From NCBI GenBank assembly GCA_001972305.1, contig BDDD01000269.1, positions 685,408 to 749,407 of the forward strand: a stretch of DNA of 64,000 nucleotides, given 5' to 3'. This DNA is from Cephalotus follicularis. Its lineage: Eukaryota; Streptophyta; Magnoliopsida; Oxalidales; Cephalotaceae. The notes below the pieces were generated by a model that searched no databases, was not told the origin of the DNA, and saw only the letters and a program-made list of their open reading frames with translations. Below are positions 35,030-48,671 of the stretch, piece after piece; position 1 is the stretch's first letter, and each line of letters opens with the position of its first letter. The position numbers and the translations under genes were made by a program.

Positions 35030-35522
35030 CAACCTTTGGTTTGAACATGGTTGTTAAAAATTGTTATATAAGCAAATTATTATTGTCGATACAAAATTAT
35101 CATTAATAACAATAATGTTTGAACATCACAAATAAAAATTTGCTAACGTAACTTATTTTTAGCTATCAATTTTCAATTCAATAATTTATATCAAAACTAT
35201 TTTATCTCTATTTATTCATAGAATTATAAATGATTTTCAATCTTCTATATTTATTTTGTTTATAGTTTGTATTTCGTATATTTAAAACATTGGATTTAAT
35301 ATTCTTTCTATTTAGATTAATTATATAAATTTTTAAATCAAAATATTTATGTACTTTATGTCTCGTATAAAAGTTAAATATATTTTAAAATAATAGTTTA
35401 AAATTTTTTAATAGATTTAAAATTTATATAAAATATCAATAAATGAATTGACATTTTATGAGTTAAAATCCACTTTCCTTAATGTATTCTCGATATATAT
35501 ATATATAAACAGAGAGCGAGCG

Positions 35523-35555
<33 letters not shown>

Positions 35556-35662
35556 ACAAAACATATGACTAAAGTGTAAAATTACGACTCCACAAACTAT
35601 TTTGGGGCCCTCCTTTCTGTCTTGTGTTGTGTTTTGTTGGTTTTGTAAGTAAGGAAGTGAAG
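35030..35662 (+). promoter_or_regulatory. Promoter and 5' UTR region of the UBC27-type gene
   Basis: AT-rich sequence follows the gypsy target duplication. A TA-rich TATA-like run lies at 35492-35509, directly followed by a GA repeat at about 35511-35548 that probably lies in the 5' UTR. The gypsy insertion left about 0.6 kb of original upstream sequence, so it may influence this promoter. Confidence 0.55.
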
Positions 35663-38032
<2,370 letters not shown>

Positions 38033-41000
38033 AACATGCATCAACTGCTAATCATTTGATGCCATTATGTTTCTAATGCCACCTACTCGGTGGCCATAAG
38101 TTATACGAAGTTGCAAATGATTAATTGAAATAGTCTAGTCATAACTTGTGACCGCCCTTCTCTACCAACTTGGACATTTTGTATGATGTCGCTGCATCCA
38201 TATGTAGCGTCAGATATGAGGATGAAGCCGCTAAACTTAATTGTGTTACTGAAAACATTCAAGAAGTCAAATTAAATTAAACAATTATATGGTCTTTTTT
38301 TATATTTCTATTTTCATTGAGTGATGTGTTAATGGAAGAATTAAATTTATTGAACTGCGAGTGTGGCAAATACCTCGAAACGTTGTTTGTGGTGCTGGGT
38401 TGAACACAGAAACGTTCTCTGTGGGACTTGGGAGGACACGATGGTCCATCGTTAAATTTGTCAAAATGTTATAATACCCTGTTATTAGATTTGCCTTGAG
38501 CATGGTGTTTAAGATGCGATGATGCACTTCTTTAATTGGCATCCAAATGAAAAGCTAAAGGCAATTCGAGATATCCATCATACTTGTATGTATAATTCCG
38601 GCTTAATATACCTTAGAAAACTATAAGAAGATAGATATAGGTACAGGAATGAACTTTAGGCTATTGAAGAATTAGCTTCTTATTGAACCAAAAATGCGAA
38701 GAAAGCCACCGCAACGGCCACGCCTCGTAGTAGTAGCGTTATGTAGTCCGAATCTGAACCATAACATGCCATTTCCAGTCTACCCTTGGTCTTTACTCAA
38801 TTCCCAAGTAAAAAATATAAAAATTTTTAAACTAGGGTTTATAGACAAATATTTGTGAAATCAGCCCATGGAGGTGAAACGTCTATTAAAGTTGTGGGTC
38901 TTAAATTTGTCACTTCCATAAGTTTAGGCAGCAGCTTTGGTATCAGATGCATGCATGTGACCTCCTGTGGCTTCTTTAGTCTTAGTCTTTTCAAAATTAT
39001 GAAGAATACGGTAGGATTTTTTCTTTCTTTCTTGGGAACATATATTCACTTGTCAAATAAAATCGTGTAACTCATCATGCAGATCATCTCATACAAAATA
39101 AATACACACAAATCACTCGTCGGTTATTGTGTATTTACTAGCTGCAACACTGTCAGTGTCCGGCGCCACATAGGAGGCATCGAATCGAAGCAGACCATAT
39201 ATATCTGACCACCCAGCCCAAAATCTGCTTATGCGATCCATAGGTTGCACTTTGTTGATTTGTTATATTCAAGTTCTTCCACTGGAATAAAGATTTTATT
39301 TGGAATAATATTATTGATAATAACTAAATAATAATAATTTATAGTAACATTTTTTAATTCAACTTAATAATAGTTTTTTCACTTTTTTTTTAATTCAACT
39401 CAATGATATTATGAAACATCAACAATCACTGTAGTTGTGTTTTTTTTATTACTGTCTATAGCATTACTCTTTTATTTATCAAATAACTATGTTATTTAGT
39501 TATTTATTTATAAGGTAAAATACTAACAAACTTCAGTGGTTTATGATAGATGATACTTTAATTTTTAATACCTAACGTTTCAAAAATAAAACAACAATAT
39601 TATTCACATTAAGTTACCGTTAGTATATATGTTACTATAATTTTATAATTCTTATACTATTTATTTCTATTTTACTTTTTATAATTTAAATTCTATATAC
39701 TCCTTCATGTAAGGTTTATAAATAAACGTTAAAATAAACTTCTATTAAATTGAAGTATATTTGTGTTCATTTTGAAACTTCATATGATAAAATGTTCTTT
39801 ACCCTAAACTACAAAAACTTATTAATGTTTTACTCTTATTTATACTTATAGGTATATTTTACAACTAACTACGTACTTTGTTATACCGTTTCAATAGATA
39901 CATGAGGTCTTAAAGAGGGAATCCTTACCAAAGAACAGAGATTGTGATGTTTAAGTTATAAAATAATATGTTCCAAAAAAGAAAAAAAAACACTTGCAAA
40001 ATTGGTGTTGGTTATTGTTATTTTCAAGAACATATTCACTACAGCTGTTGGGCTTTGAGTAAAAATAAATAAAATAAAAAACAGGCAGGCGGGCATGGAC
40101 CGCTTTTTGGTCATTGTTGAAATAGGGTTGTAACGAGAAAGTCTTATTGTTAATAATCAATATACACATCTTTGACCAACAAAATAAGCACTATAGTCAT
40201 GCCCTTGATTGTCTCTTAATTGGAGTCTTTTAAATTCTAACGCAATCCACTTCATGCATGATGCGAGGAAACGCCAGATCATACAAAATCACAAAAACAC
40301 ATTGGTCCATACCCTTTGAATTTAAACTCTATTTATGCCAATAGTAAGGCCAAGGATCGCATTAGATGCCTAATTCCTAATGTATTACTCTTCAAGTCAT
40401 AGGTACAAAATAGCCTGTCCATCACTTATGAACTCGTTTTTGTTTTAAGTCTTTTGAATGTTAAGACACTTAAAATTGAACTTCCAAATTTACTTAGAAA
40501 TAAGTTTGGGTATTAAATCACTATTGCCGATTATATAGATAATTATTAAAAAATAGATATAACGAATGTAAGAGCAAGAGACTAATACATCAATCGCAAG
40601 ATAAAATGGTTGATGTATCGATTTATTTTATATCAATTAGGAATAAAAAGATATGTTCATTTTAAATAATTAGACAATTTTTTTCATAATTAACCAAATA
40701 TTTGATTATCCACGAGATTCTTAACATGATAATTGATTACACCTTACATGTAAAAAATGATTATAAAATTATCATTTTATCTCACATCGATTAAAATAAA
40801 AATAAAAAAGTACATCGACTCGAAAGTACTTCTGAGATACTAGATTTAATTAACCAAAAAGAAAAAAGAATGCGTGCTATAGATTGGAAGAGAATATTCA
40901 ATAAAGGTTGAATAACATGAGTAGCGTACAAAAAGATCAAATCCCCAGCTGAGAAGGGCACCTAAAGTAGGGTTTGGTCGTGTGGCTACCAATTCTGACC

Positions 41001-43591
41001 ATGAGACAGACGTGCATTAATAATACAAGAAAGGGTAAGTTAAAACGACCATCAAGATTCAAGAGGAAGGTCAGGTCATTGAAAGATGGCATTTAATAAC
41101 TTGCAGTGATCATTGAAAGAGTTAAAAAAAAATGGAAGTAAACAAGCAAGTGATGGGCTTGCAGATTCAACACGTTCATACGAAGAACTCGTGCTTTTGA
41201 AGGTGGTTGAAACTTTTGACACCATTGACTAGTGTTTGTTGCAGAGCTGATTTCTCAAAAATCAAAACTCTCATTCATTATTAGTCAATATCACGACGTT
41301 AAACGATTCTGCCTTTCTTTAATATTCAACATTCCAACTAAGTCACATTCCTTTCCTTTGAATAACGGCATAAGTTTTACTTAACTCGATTAATTATTCT
41401 ACTATAAGTACACGAAAGAGAATTATTATTCTTACATGGACCTTAAATAAAGTACTCTTTTTTTTTTGTCAATTATTGAGCACTTTATTACTGGGCTCCG
41501 CTTTCAAATAAACCACTAATATGCCCCCATAGGAGACCCATATCAAAGTGAAAAACAAGCAAAGGAAAAGATGAGAAGATGGCACCTTTTAATGGGGACA
41601 AAATCTGATTATCCAATGTTTACCCATATTAACAGAGATGCCATAGTTCTTCTAAAATAATAAACTATATGAACAGTATGAGTTGCGTTGTTTGCAGATA
41701 GACCTACTGTTAAAAAATATGTTTTAACTTTCTGTTAACAGAGTAATGTTATTTATAGTAATTTAAAAAACATAATAATTTTTAACAATTGTTTATCTGT
41801 TATAGCAAACGAAATGAAACGATAACAGAACATTCTGAGTTGAACTAAAAAAAATATGACCTATAATGTTTTCAGTAATAATTTTTAATTATATGTTTTT
41901 TAATTATTATTTATAACATGAATAATTATTTATTAGTAATAAGGTTGCCTTCGTCGTCCACGTACTTATATGGAACATGATTTATTTACCTCACCTAACA
42001 TCATGAAGTGAGCAATGACTACATATGTTTTCTAGAACTTTGCTATCACTGTCTCAAATTTAATGTTATCTGTCTCATTGCCTTTTTTTTTTTCCTTCTT
42101 CCTAGTTTTTCTTGAAATTAATATACTTTTGAAGATAGATAAAAAATTTTGTATATTAAAAAGAGATTATTGACAGAATTATACCAAACATTGTTCGTAT
42201 ATACTTGCTAACGACATTCCCTTTTTGCGTTGGATTTGCATCGTTAACTTACGGAGTCTAAACTTTGAAAAACAATATGAAACCATACAAAATAACATTT
42301 GAAACTACCAATAAGTGTTAATAAAACCCTTCTTATTTATAGTCTATGGTTGATAGCTTTGGTTTGTTAAGTTTTGTCTTCACTGTTTTAAAGAGTTTGT
42401 GAAGGATGTGAGGCTCTCATCTTTATTTGGACTGCATATAGACTTCCCTTAACAGCTTTGTTACATGCTAATTATTTGAGTGAATTTTCAGTCCAATTTG
42501 AAAAAAAATAAAATAAAATTAGTCCAACCCATTTTTTGTCACTAATTCTCAACAGTTGATTGTATAAAGAAATAACATCAAATGTGTTATATTATTATTG
42601 CGAATACCAAATTAAGTTCAATCCCTTACGGTAACAAGTTTGAGATTCGAAAAATCTATTATCGTTGATAGGATTTGTTGTTCAATTCTCAAAAATATGT
42701 TTATAAATAAGAGAAGTCTTGTAATATGATAATGACTAAACTCTTCGTACGTAATCAACGTATAATATATAAAATTCTTAACAGTAAGAGGTTAGAAATA
42801 AACATTTAACCTTCTACTCTGCCCTTAGGCATTTGAGTATGTTAAAAAGGGAGTACCTCTATAGTCTATAGACTATACTAGTCTACTAGCAATGAATGCG
42901 AACCATGCTTTTTTAATAAGCTCGCTGGGGTTGGTAGAAGTGGATTTATATCCTCTGCAGTATGTTCACAACCGATTCATTACACCTTTCATATTTTATT
43001 ATCTTATGAACTACTTTCTACTTTCAATTACAAGTACAACTTTTAGATGACAACTTCATGCAGATGCAATGAGAATTGCAAGTGTTGGGTACTCTTCATA
43101 TTCAATTTACACACTTGTGTTTGAGAAAGAAAAAAAAAATTACACACTTGTACAAAAAATGTGTATCATTAATGAATAAGGTGAAGTGGATATATTTTAA
43201 TTAGAAGGATAGTTAGCATATTCAATGCACCAACAGTAGTAATTTTTATTTCCATGTTTATTAATGAAGCACTCCTCAAATAAATTTTGCCATGTGGGTA
43301 CTACATGAGATTCCACACTAAAGTAATTTCATATAATTAAGGAATTAACGTGGAGCCCATTATTTGGTTTTGTCCAATTACAAAAAGAGTGGGGGACTAA
43401 CCTTAGCATTGCCCTATTTTGTATAAGGTAACTAACTGACCCATGTCTATTGCCACACATATCATGGAAAAGGAGTGCATGGCTTGATGGTATGGTTAAT
43501 GCATGTAAAAAACAAATTCCATGCATTAACGCATTAGCCGTACCATCTAGACATGCATTAATTTTTTTTAATAAAATTATACATATATCGT
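38033..43591. other. AT-rich intergenic region
   Basis: About 5.5 kb with no gene or transposon that I can support. The first 200-300 bp should be the UBC27 3' UTR. Open frames here are short, isolated and without recognisable domains (for example 38855-39070). Near 43485-43560 the octamer ATGCATTA recurs within a local inverted arrangement (GGTATGGTTAATGCATG and CATGCATTAACGC). No tRNA-like cloverleaf was noticed. Confidence 0.45.
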
Positions 43592-44301
43592 TAGGAATAG
43601 AAATTATATTCGTAAAAATGGGTATTCGATCCTACTCGATCAGTACGATGAAGGGATTATTCGCAAAAAATGGGGACGGGGAAGGGGAATTTTTAGGTAC
43701 CCGACAATATGGACGGGGAGGGTACGAATATAACTTGTCACATTATCCTATTATCCCCGTACTCATTATTAAGTTTATAAAATATCCTTAAACTTCATTT
43801 TTATTACATAATTAATTATATAGAGAGAGAGATAGATAGATAAAACCCTATTTTTTTAACTATCAGTATATTACTATTACTGTTGCATAGTGCAGCCATG
43901 AGCCACACTCTTTAAATCTCTATTTCATTTCCTTAAGATTGATGAATCAAGGAATGTCATCACCACTTTTTGGGTAATATATTTAATCTCATATCTCATG
44001 ATAAAAAGTGATATAATAGATTGCCAAAATTAATTTCAAACTTACGATACCCTTTTGTTGGGTACCCACAATTTTTTTTAAAACATTATGTTTGTTTTAT
44101 ATTATTGAGTATTGTATTATGATAACAGGAAATTTTCTCTATATACGGAAATGGTTACGGGTATTAATAAGTTTTTGTAGAGACGGGGACGAGGATCTTT
44201 ACAAATACCCGCACAAATATGGGGAGGGTACGGGGCAAAATAAAAAAAATGAGGACGAAGACTATGGTATTCGTACCCGACCCTCCCCATTGTCATCCCT
44301 A
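43592..44301. mobile_element. Non-autonomous hAT (Ac/Ds-like) element
   Basis: The left end reads TAGGAATAGAAATT. The right end, read inward on the opposite strand, reads TAGGGATGACAATG, a close match to common Ac/Ds-type hAT termini. Subterminal regions are rich in GGGGACGGGGA and GGGTATTCG/CGTACCC phrases. The flanking octamers TATATCGT and TGTCTCGC match at only five of eight positions, so the target duplication is decayed or the boundary slightly off. No transposase is present. Confidence 0.5.
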
Positions 44302-44375
44302 TGTCTCGCCTCATATTATCTATTTGCCAAATCATCAGAAATCACACTTCATTGGTATAGTAATTTAGTTGTCAC

Positions 44376-44626
44376 TGTTATAAATGAAAAAATACAAAGT
44401 TGATAAAAGAGGAACACACAGAAGAGAAGAAGTCTTTTTACATTAATTATTCAACTGGTCACAAAGCCTTTAAATAAGCAGAAACATCAGTTGAAAAATA
44501 CTAAAAAATAGCAACAAAAACAAACTCCTATAAACTAGGACTACTTCAATAAACTAATTCCTACTAACTAGGACAACATATAGATTTATTGAATAACATA
44601 ACATACATGCTTTGACTGATTCAACA
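44376..44626 (-). repeat. 3' LTR of the copia element (251 bp)
   Basis: Begins TGTTATAAATG and ends GATTCAACA on the plus strand, and matches 52306-52559. A purine-rich tract (minus strand TTTAAGGAAGGGAA, 44627-44640) adjoins it on the inner side. Confidence 0.93.
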
Positions 44627-44686
44627 TTCCCTTCCTTAAACTGATGTTGCAAATACTCAATTTAAAGGAACAAGAGATACCCTCCC

Positions 44687-45002
44687 TCAATTTTGAACAT
44701 CTAACGAACAAACACCAAGCAACCTTCTTAGCTTCTGAAATGTGGGCAACTTGAGGGGTTTAGTAAATAAGTCTACAACTTGATCTTCACTTCTGCAGAA
44801 GATAAGATCAATCACTTCATCCTTCATAAGATCTTTCAAGAAGTGAAACTTTACATCCATGTGTTTGCTTCTACCATGTAGAACATGATTTTTTGAAAGT
44901 TTAATGGCTAAATTGCTGTCACAATAAATTGAAGTTGCTCCTTGTTGCTTAAACTGAAGTTCTTCAAGAATCTTCCTTAACCAAATAACTTGACAAGCAT
45001 AT
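44687..45002 (-). pseudogene. Copia RNase H, C-terminal fragment
   Basis: The minus strand reads CQVIWLRKILEEL, IYCDSNLAIKLSKN, HGRSKHMDVKFHFL and DLFTKPL, the ordered signature of copia RNase H. The fragment ends at a stop near 44687, the end of pol. Its upstream half lies at 46029-46243, separated by a 1-kb LTR insertion flanked by CATAT. Confidence 0.92.
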
Positions 45003-46023
45003 TGTTGAGTTTGGCTTAAATTTTCTGCATTATGCAGAATCCAGTCGGTTGTCAATATACCTGGAAAAATTTACCCAAACCCGTGGGTACCCACGATTTT
45101 TACGGGTAATGGGTTACGGTTTTAGTACCCATTAAAAAACGGATAATTTTTACCCGTTACCCAACGAGTAAACCCGTTACCCAACGAGTAAACCCGTTGT
45201 CACCCGTACCCGCAATTACCCACTGGTACATGAAATTTTATCTCTTTATTATATAAACATTGTAAAATTTACCAAAACTCGCGGGTATCCGTGGGTACCC
45301 GTAATTTTTACGGGTAATGGGTATTTGTTTTTGTACCCATTAAAAACGGGTAATTATTACCCGTTACCCAACGGGTGAACCCGTTATCACCCGTACCCAC
45401 GGGTACCCGTTTTCCAGGTCTAGCTATCAAGGATGGACAGTCAACTGGATAACATGGGTAGTCAGCTGCCAAGGATAGGCAGCCAACTGGAATGTAGAGT
45501 ATGGAGCTGTTACTAATCTGCAGAATCTAGTCAGCTGTCAAGGAGGGACAGTCGACTGAAAAGTCAGGATAGTCGACTGGTGTCTGATGACGATCGACTG
45601 TCGGCGCGACTTGGAGAATTCATTTTATATAAAACAGTCAGTTGTTTTAGGGGACAACCAACTGATTTGGGGAGACAGTCGACTGCTTGAAGGAGAAAGT
45701 CGGCTGCCGCGCGTTTTGTATAAATAGGGAAGTTTTCTGCTATTAGGTCAAGGCGTGAGAAATAGCTAGATAACAGCCAATAGCCGATTTTGCACTAGAG
45801 AGTGGGTTTTTCTGGGTGTAACAGGAGCTAAGGGTTTGTGAGAAACTCATTGTAATCTCATATTTATGTAGTGAAAGAACCATATCACCTCTGCCCGTGG
45901 ACGTAGATCACATTGATCGAACCACGTAAATCTTGTGTCGATTTACCTTTACTGTGTTGCTTGTGTTTGCTTGATTAAACTTTGTTATAGGTTGTTAGGG
46001 ATTTCTGAGGCTAATTTACAACA
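45003..46023 (+). mobile_element. Solo LTR (1,021 bp), family C, nested in copia RNase H
   Basis: Begins TGTTGAGTTTGG and ends TTTACAACA, with perfect flanking CATAT (44998-45002 and 46024-46028). It splits the copia RNase H frame exactly at this site. A TATA box (TATAAATAGGG) lies at about 45719-45729. About ten degenerate copies of the palindrome CAGTCGACTG occur between 45430 and 45710. A hAT-type MITE (45056-45422) sits near its left end. No internal retrotransposon domain is seen. Confidence 0.88.
45056..45422. mobile_element. hAT-type MITE nested in the family C LTR (367 bp)
   Basis: Both ends read inward as TA(T/G)ACCTGGAAAA. Flanking octamers GTTGTCAA (45048-45055) and GCTATCAA (45423-45430) match at six of eight positions. 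The interior is made of repeated GGGTACCCG, ACGGGTAA and TTACCCGTTACCC phrases in two similar halves, typical of subterminal repeats in non-autonomous hAT elements. Confidence 0.7.
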
Positions 46024-46028
46024 CATAT

Positions 46029-46243
46029 GAAGTTGTAGCTACAAGCTCAGCTTCTGTTGTTGATAGAGTAACAATAGATTGCTTCTTTGAGGACCATGAA
46101 ACAACCCTTGTCCTCAGTATAAAAACATACCTATAAGTGCTTTTTCTATCATCTAGATTTCCAGCATAATCACTGTCTGTAAAACCAAATAAATCTGACT
46201 TTTCTCCCTTTTTATATGTCAGCCCATAAGAAGCAGTACCTTG
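46029..46243 (-). pseudogene. Copia RNase H, N-terminal fragment
   Basis: The minus strand reads GTASYGLTYKKG, FGFTDSDYAGN, DRKSTYRYVF and STTEAELVATT, the first half of copia RNase H including the D-S-D-(Y/W)-A-G motif. It is bounded by the CCTTG duplication (46239-46243) on one side and CATAT (46024-46028) on the other. It is thus an exon-sized relic between two nested LTRs. Confidence 0.92.
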
Positions 46244-48671
46244 TGTCACGCCCAGACCCAGCCCCGCTGGAATCCGTCGAGTCTGCTACGAGGCCAAGCC
46301 TTCCATCAGAGACTTACCTCGTAGATTCAGCAGAACAGAGTTTCAGAAAAGCATTTTAAAACAGAAGAAATCTTCAAAACATAAAGAAAACAGAACAGTT
46401 TCTTGAAAAACTTGAAAATAATTCTAACTCTTAAAATTTTACGAAAATCAGACATGTAGTATTCGTTTATAGGACTATGCCCCATGTAAATAAAAACACA
46501 ATTTATAAAAATCACACTCCCGAAGGAGGAAACAGTTTGTAATGGGCTCAGCCCTCAACAGACCACACTCCCGAAGGAGGAAACAGTTTATAAAATGGGC
46601 TCAGCCCTCAGCAGATCACAATTTAAACAGAAAACAAGTATGGGTTGGGCTCTGCCTCAACCCTATTATCAAAAACTTGAAACCTGAATAGGGTTCAGCC
46701 ATTTTTAAGTAAAACCATAAAATATTTATCTAAAACATAAGTAATGCATAAATAAAATGTTTATGCAATGATGGTATGCATATGTTGACTCTGGTAGCAT
46801 GCCCTTTGGTCTCACCTCAGCAGACAGACAGACTCCAGCTGACAGAGCGCAGCAGACTAACCTGTCAGAACTAAAAACAGAAAACAGAGGAGAGGGTTAG
46901 TCCACAGGACTAGTGAGATGAAACAAAAAGACTCAGTAGAGTATTTGCTCGCAATAATAAAATGTCCATACATAAAAGATATAAAAGTATAAAACAATTG
47001 AAACAGAATAAAAATCCAGAATCTGTTTTATAAACAGATTATAAAACAAAAGTTAACAGAATTAGCAGAAAGTCAGATTCTTTTCTCAAAACAGATTTAA
47101 TTCCTCAGAATCTCAGATATAAATATAGTATCCAACAAAGTTTAAACAGAATAAACATATAAAGATGCAATGGGTCTACTAGGTAAGGTTGACGCTTGGG
47201 CCCCGTCGAGCCGAACGTCCAGCAGAACAGAAAGGCAATGATACCGTCGTATCAAAGCATCAGAACAGAAAGTCTACCGTGTAGACAATGCCTCTCATGG
47301 GCAACAAATGTATAAGTAATACAATACCGAGATCCCAGAGCATCAAGATATATTTAAACCGATTTCAGAAACACAGAATACAGAATCTCAGATTTTCTCC
47401 AAATAGACTTCAAACAGATTTAAACAGATACAGAGATCGGCAGAGCCGTCAAAATAGATTTAAACAGATTCAGAAATCGTTTTTTTATCAAATACAGATA
47501 TAACCAAAAATAGCATCATATTATGACTATAACCATGTGAGCATTTGAAAACATTAAAAGAAAGTTCAGACATTAAAACTTAAACAGATTTCAGAAATGA
47601 ACTAAAACCAAAATCATTCAGATACAGAAAACAAATAAGCGAACACGCTTAAACATTCAAACATTTAAAAGCATCTCAAGATAAAAGGGTTAAAGAAAGG
47701 CGTTCTACTCACAGTACAGACGAAACAAGCCACGCGACTGGTCGTCTCCATGGCCGACCTCAACAGCAGGATCCTCGATATCAAACAGAACAGAACACTG
47801 AGTCAGAATCCCGCTGCAGAACTGGAACTGATCACATCACCGAGGAGAACGGAGTCGGAAAACTGTAAGAAATTTCTCGCTGGAGGGTCACCGGAGCGTG
47901 GGCCCACGCGCCACAGCTGGCCGACGCGTGACAGCCACACGTGTAGCCGGTCAGCCGCAGAGGTCGCATCTGGAGCGTTGGAGGCTGGGGAGCACGGATC
48001 TGAGGTGCGTTGGGTCTGGCGCCTCTGCATCTGGCCGGAACGACCGCCTTGACCGCGGCTGCCTTCGCCGGCGATCAGCGCTGCCGACGTCATCACAGGT
48101 CGGGACTGGCACCGTTCGAATGGTCGCGACGCCAAGAGTCCGAATCTGGACTCGCCTTGCCGTGACGGTCACCGGAGACGGAGAAACAACGAAAAACAAT
48201 GGTTGAGAGAGAAGTGATCGCCGGGCGCAAACAGCGCGGTTGCCGGAGCGGGGGAGGGATGCGGTGTGGCAGAAGGTTGTAAGTAGAGAGAGACGAGAGA
48301 GAGGAGAGAGAGAGCGGGAGAGATGAGAGAGAAAGGTAAAATGAGAAAGTTTTTGCATTTCTCATATATATTCAACTCAAAACGGACTGGGTTTCGTCCA
48401 GAATTAAACCAATACGGACAGAAATCGGATATTTAGGATATACCACTTGGCCTATTTTCAGAATTCAGCAGTCTTTTCAGAAAAATATCATTTAATTTAT
48501 GGAAAGGCAAATTCATTTCTTATGCAGAAAACAATCAGAATAAAATCATAAAAATTTAAATAATGTCATGATGCATATCATGAATGCCAAAAAACAGATT
48601 AACAGACCGACAGACAGACAGAAGCCACGTAGGCTCACAGACACAGACCGTACAAGGACACGGATGTCACA
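46244..48671 (-). mobile_element. Large solo LTR (2,428 bp), family A, nested in copia RNase H
   Basis: On the plus strand it begins TGTCACGCCC and ends GGATGTCACA, with perfect flanking CCTTG (46239-46243 and 48672-48676). It is the inverted homologue of the solo LTR at 6773-9624: same ends, same GC-rich zone (here about 47800-48260), same CT-rich leader (GA-rich here, 48270-48320) and same CTGT/ACAG-rich body, about 420 bp shorter overall. No internal domain is present. Confidence 0.9.

Noticed and set aside
38033-43591. tRNA or small RNA genes in the large spacer
   Set aside because: I looked for T-loop-type GGTTCRAATCC and cloverleaf patterns and found none convincing; a tRNAscan-SE run would be decisive.
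47750-48375. Overlapping open frames on both strands near the copia nest
   Set aside because: They are the inverted counterpart of the GC-rich LTR zone at 7180-7560, not independent genes.
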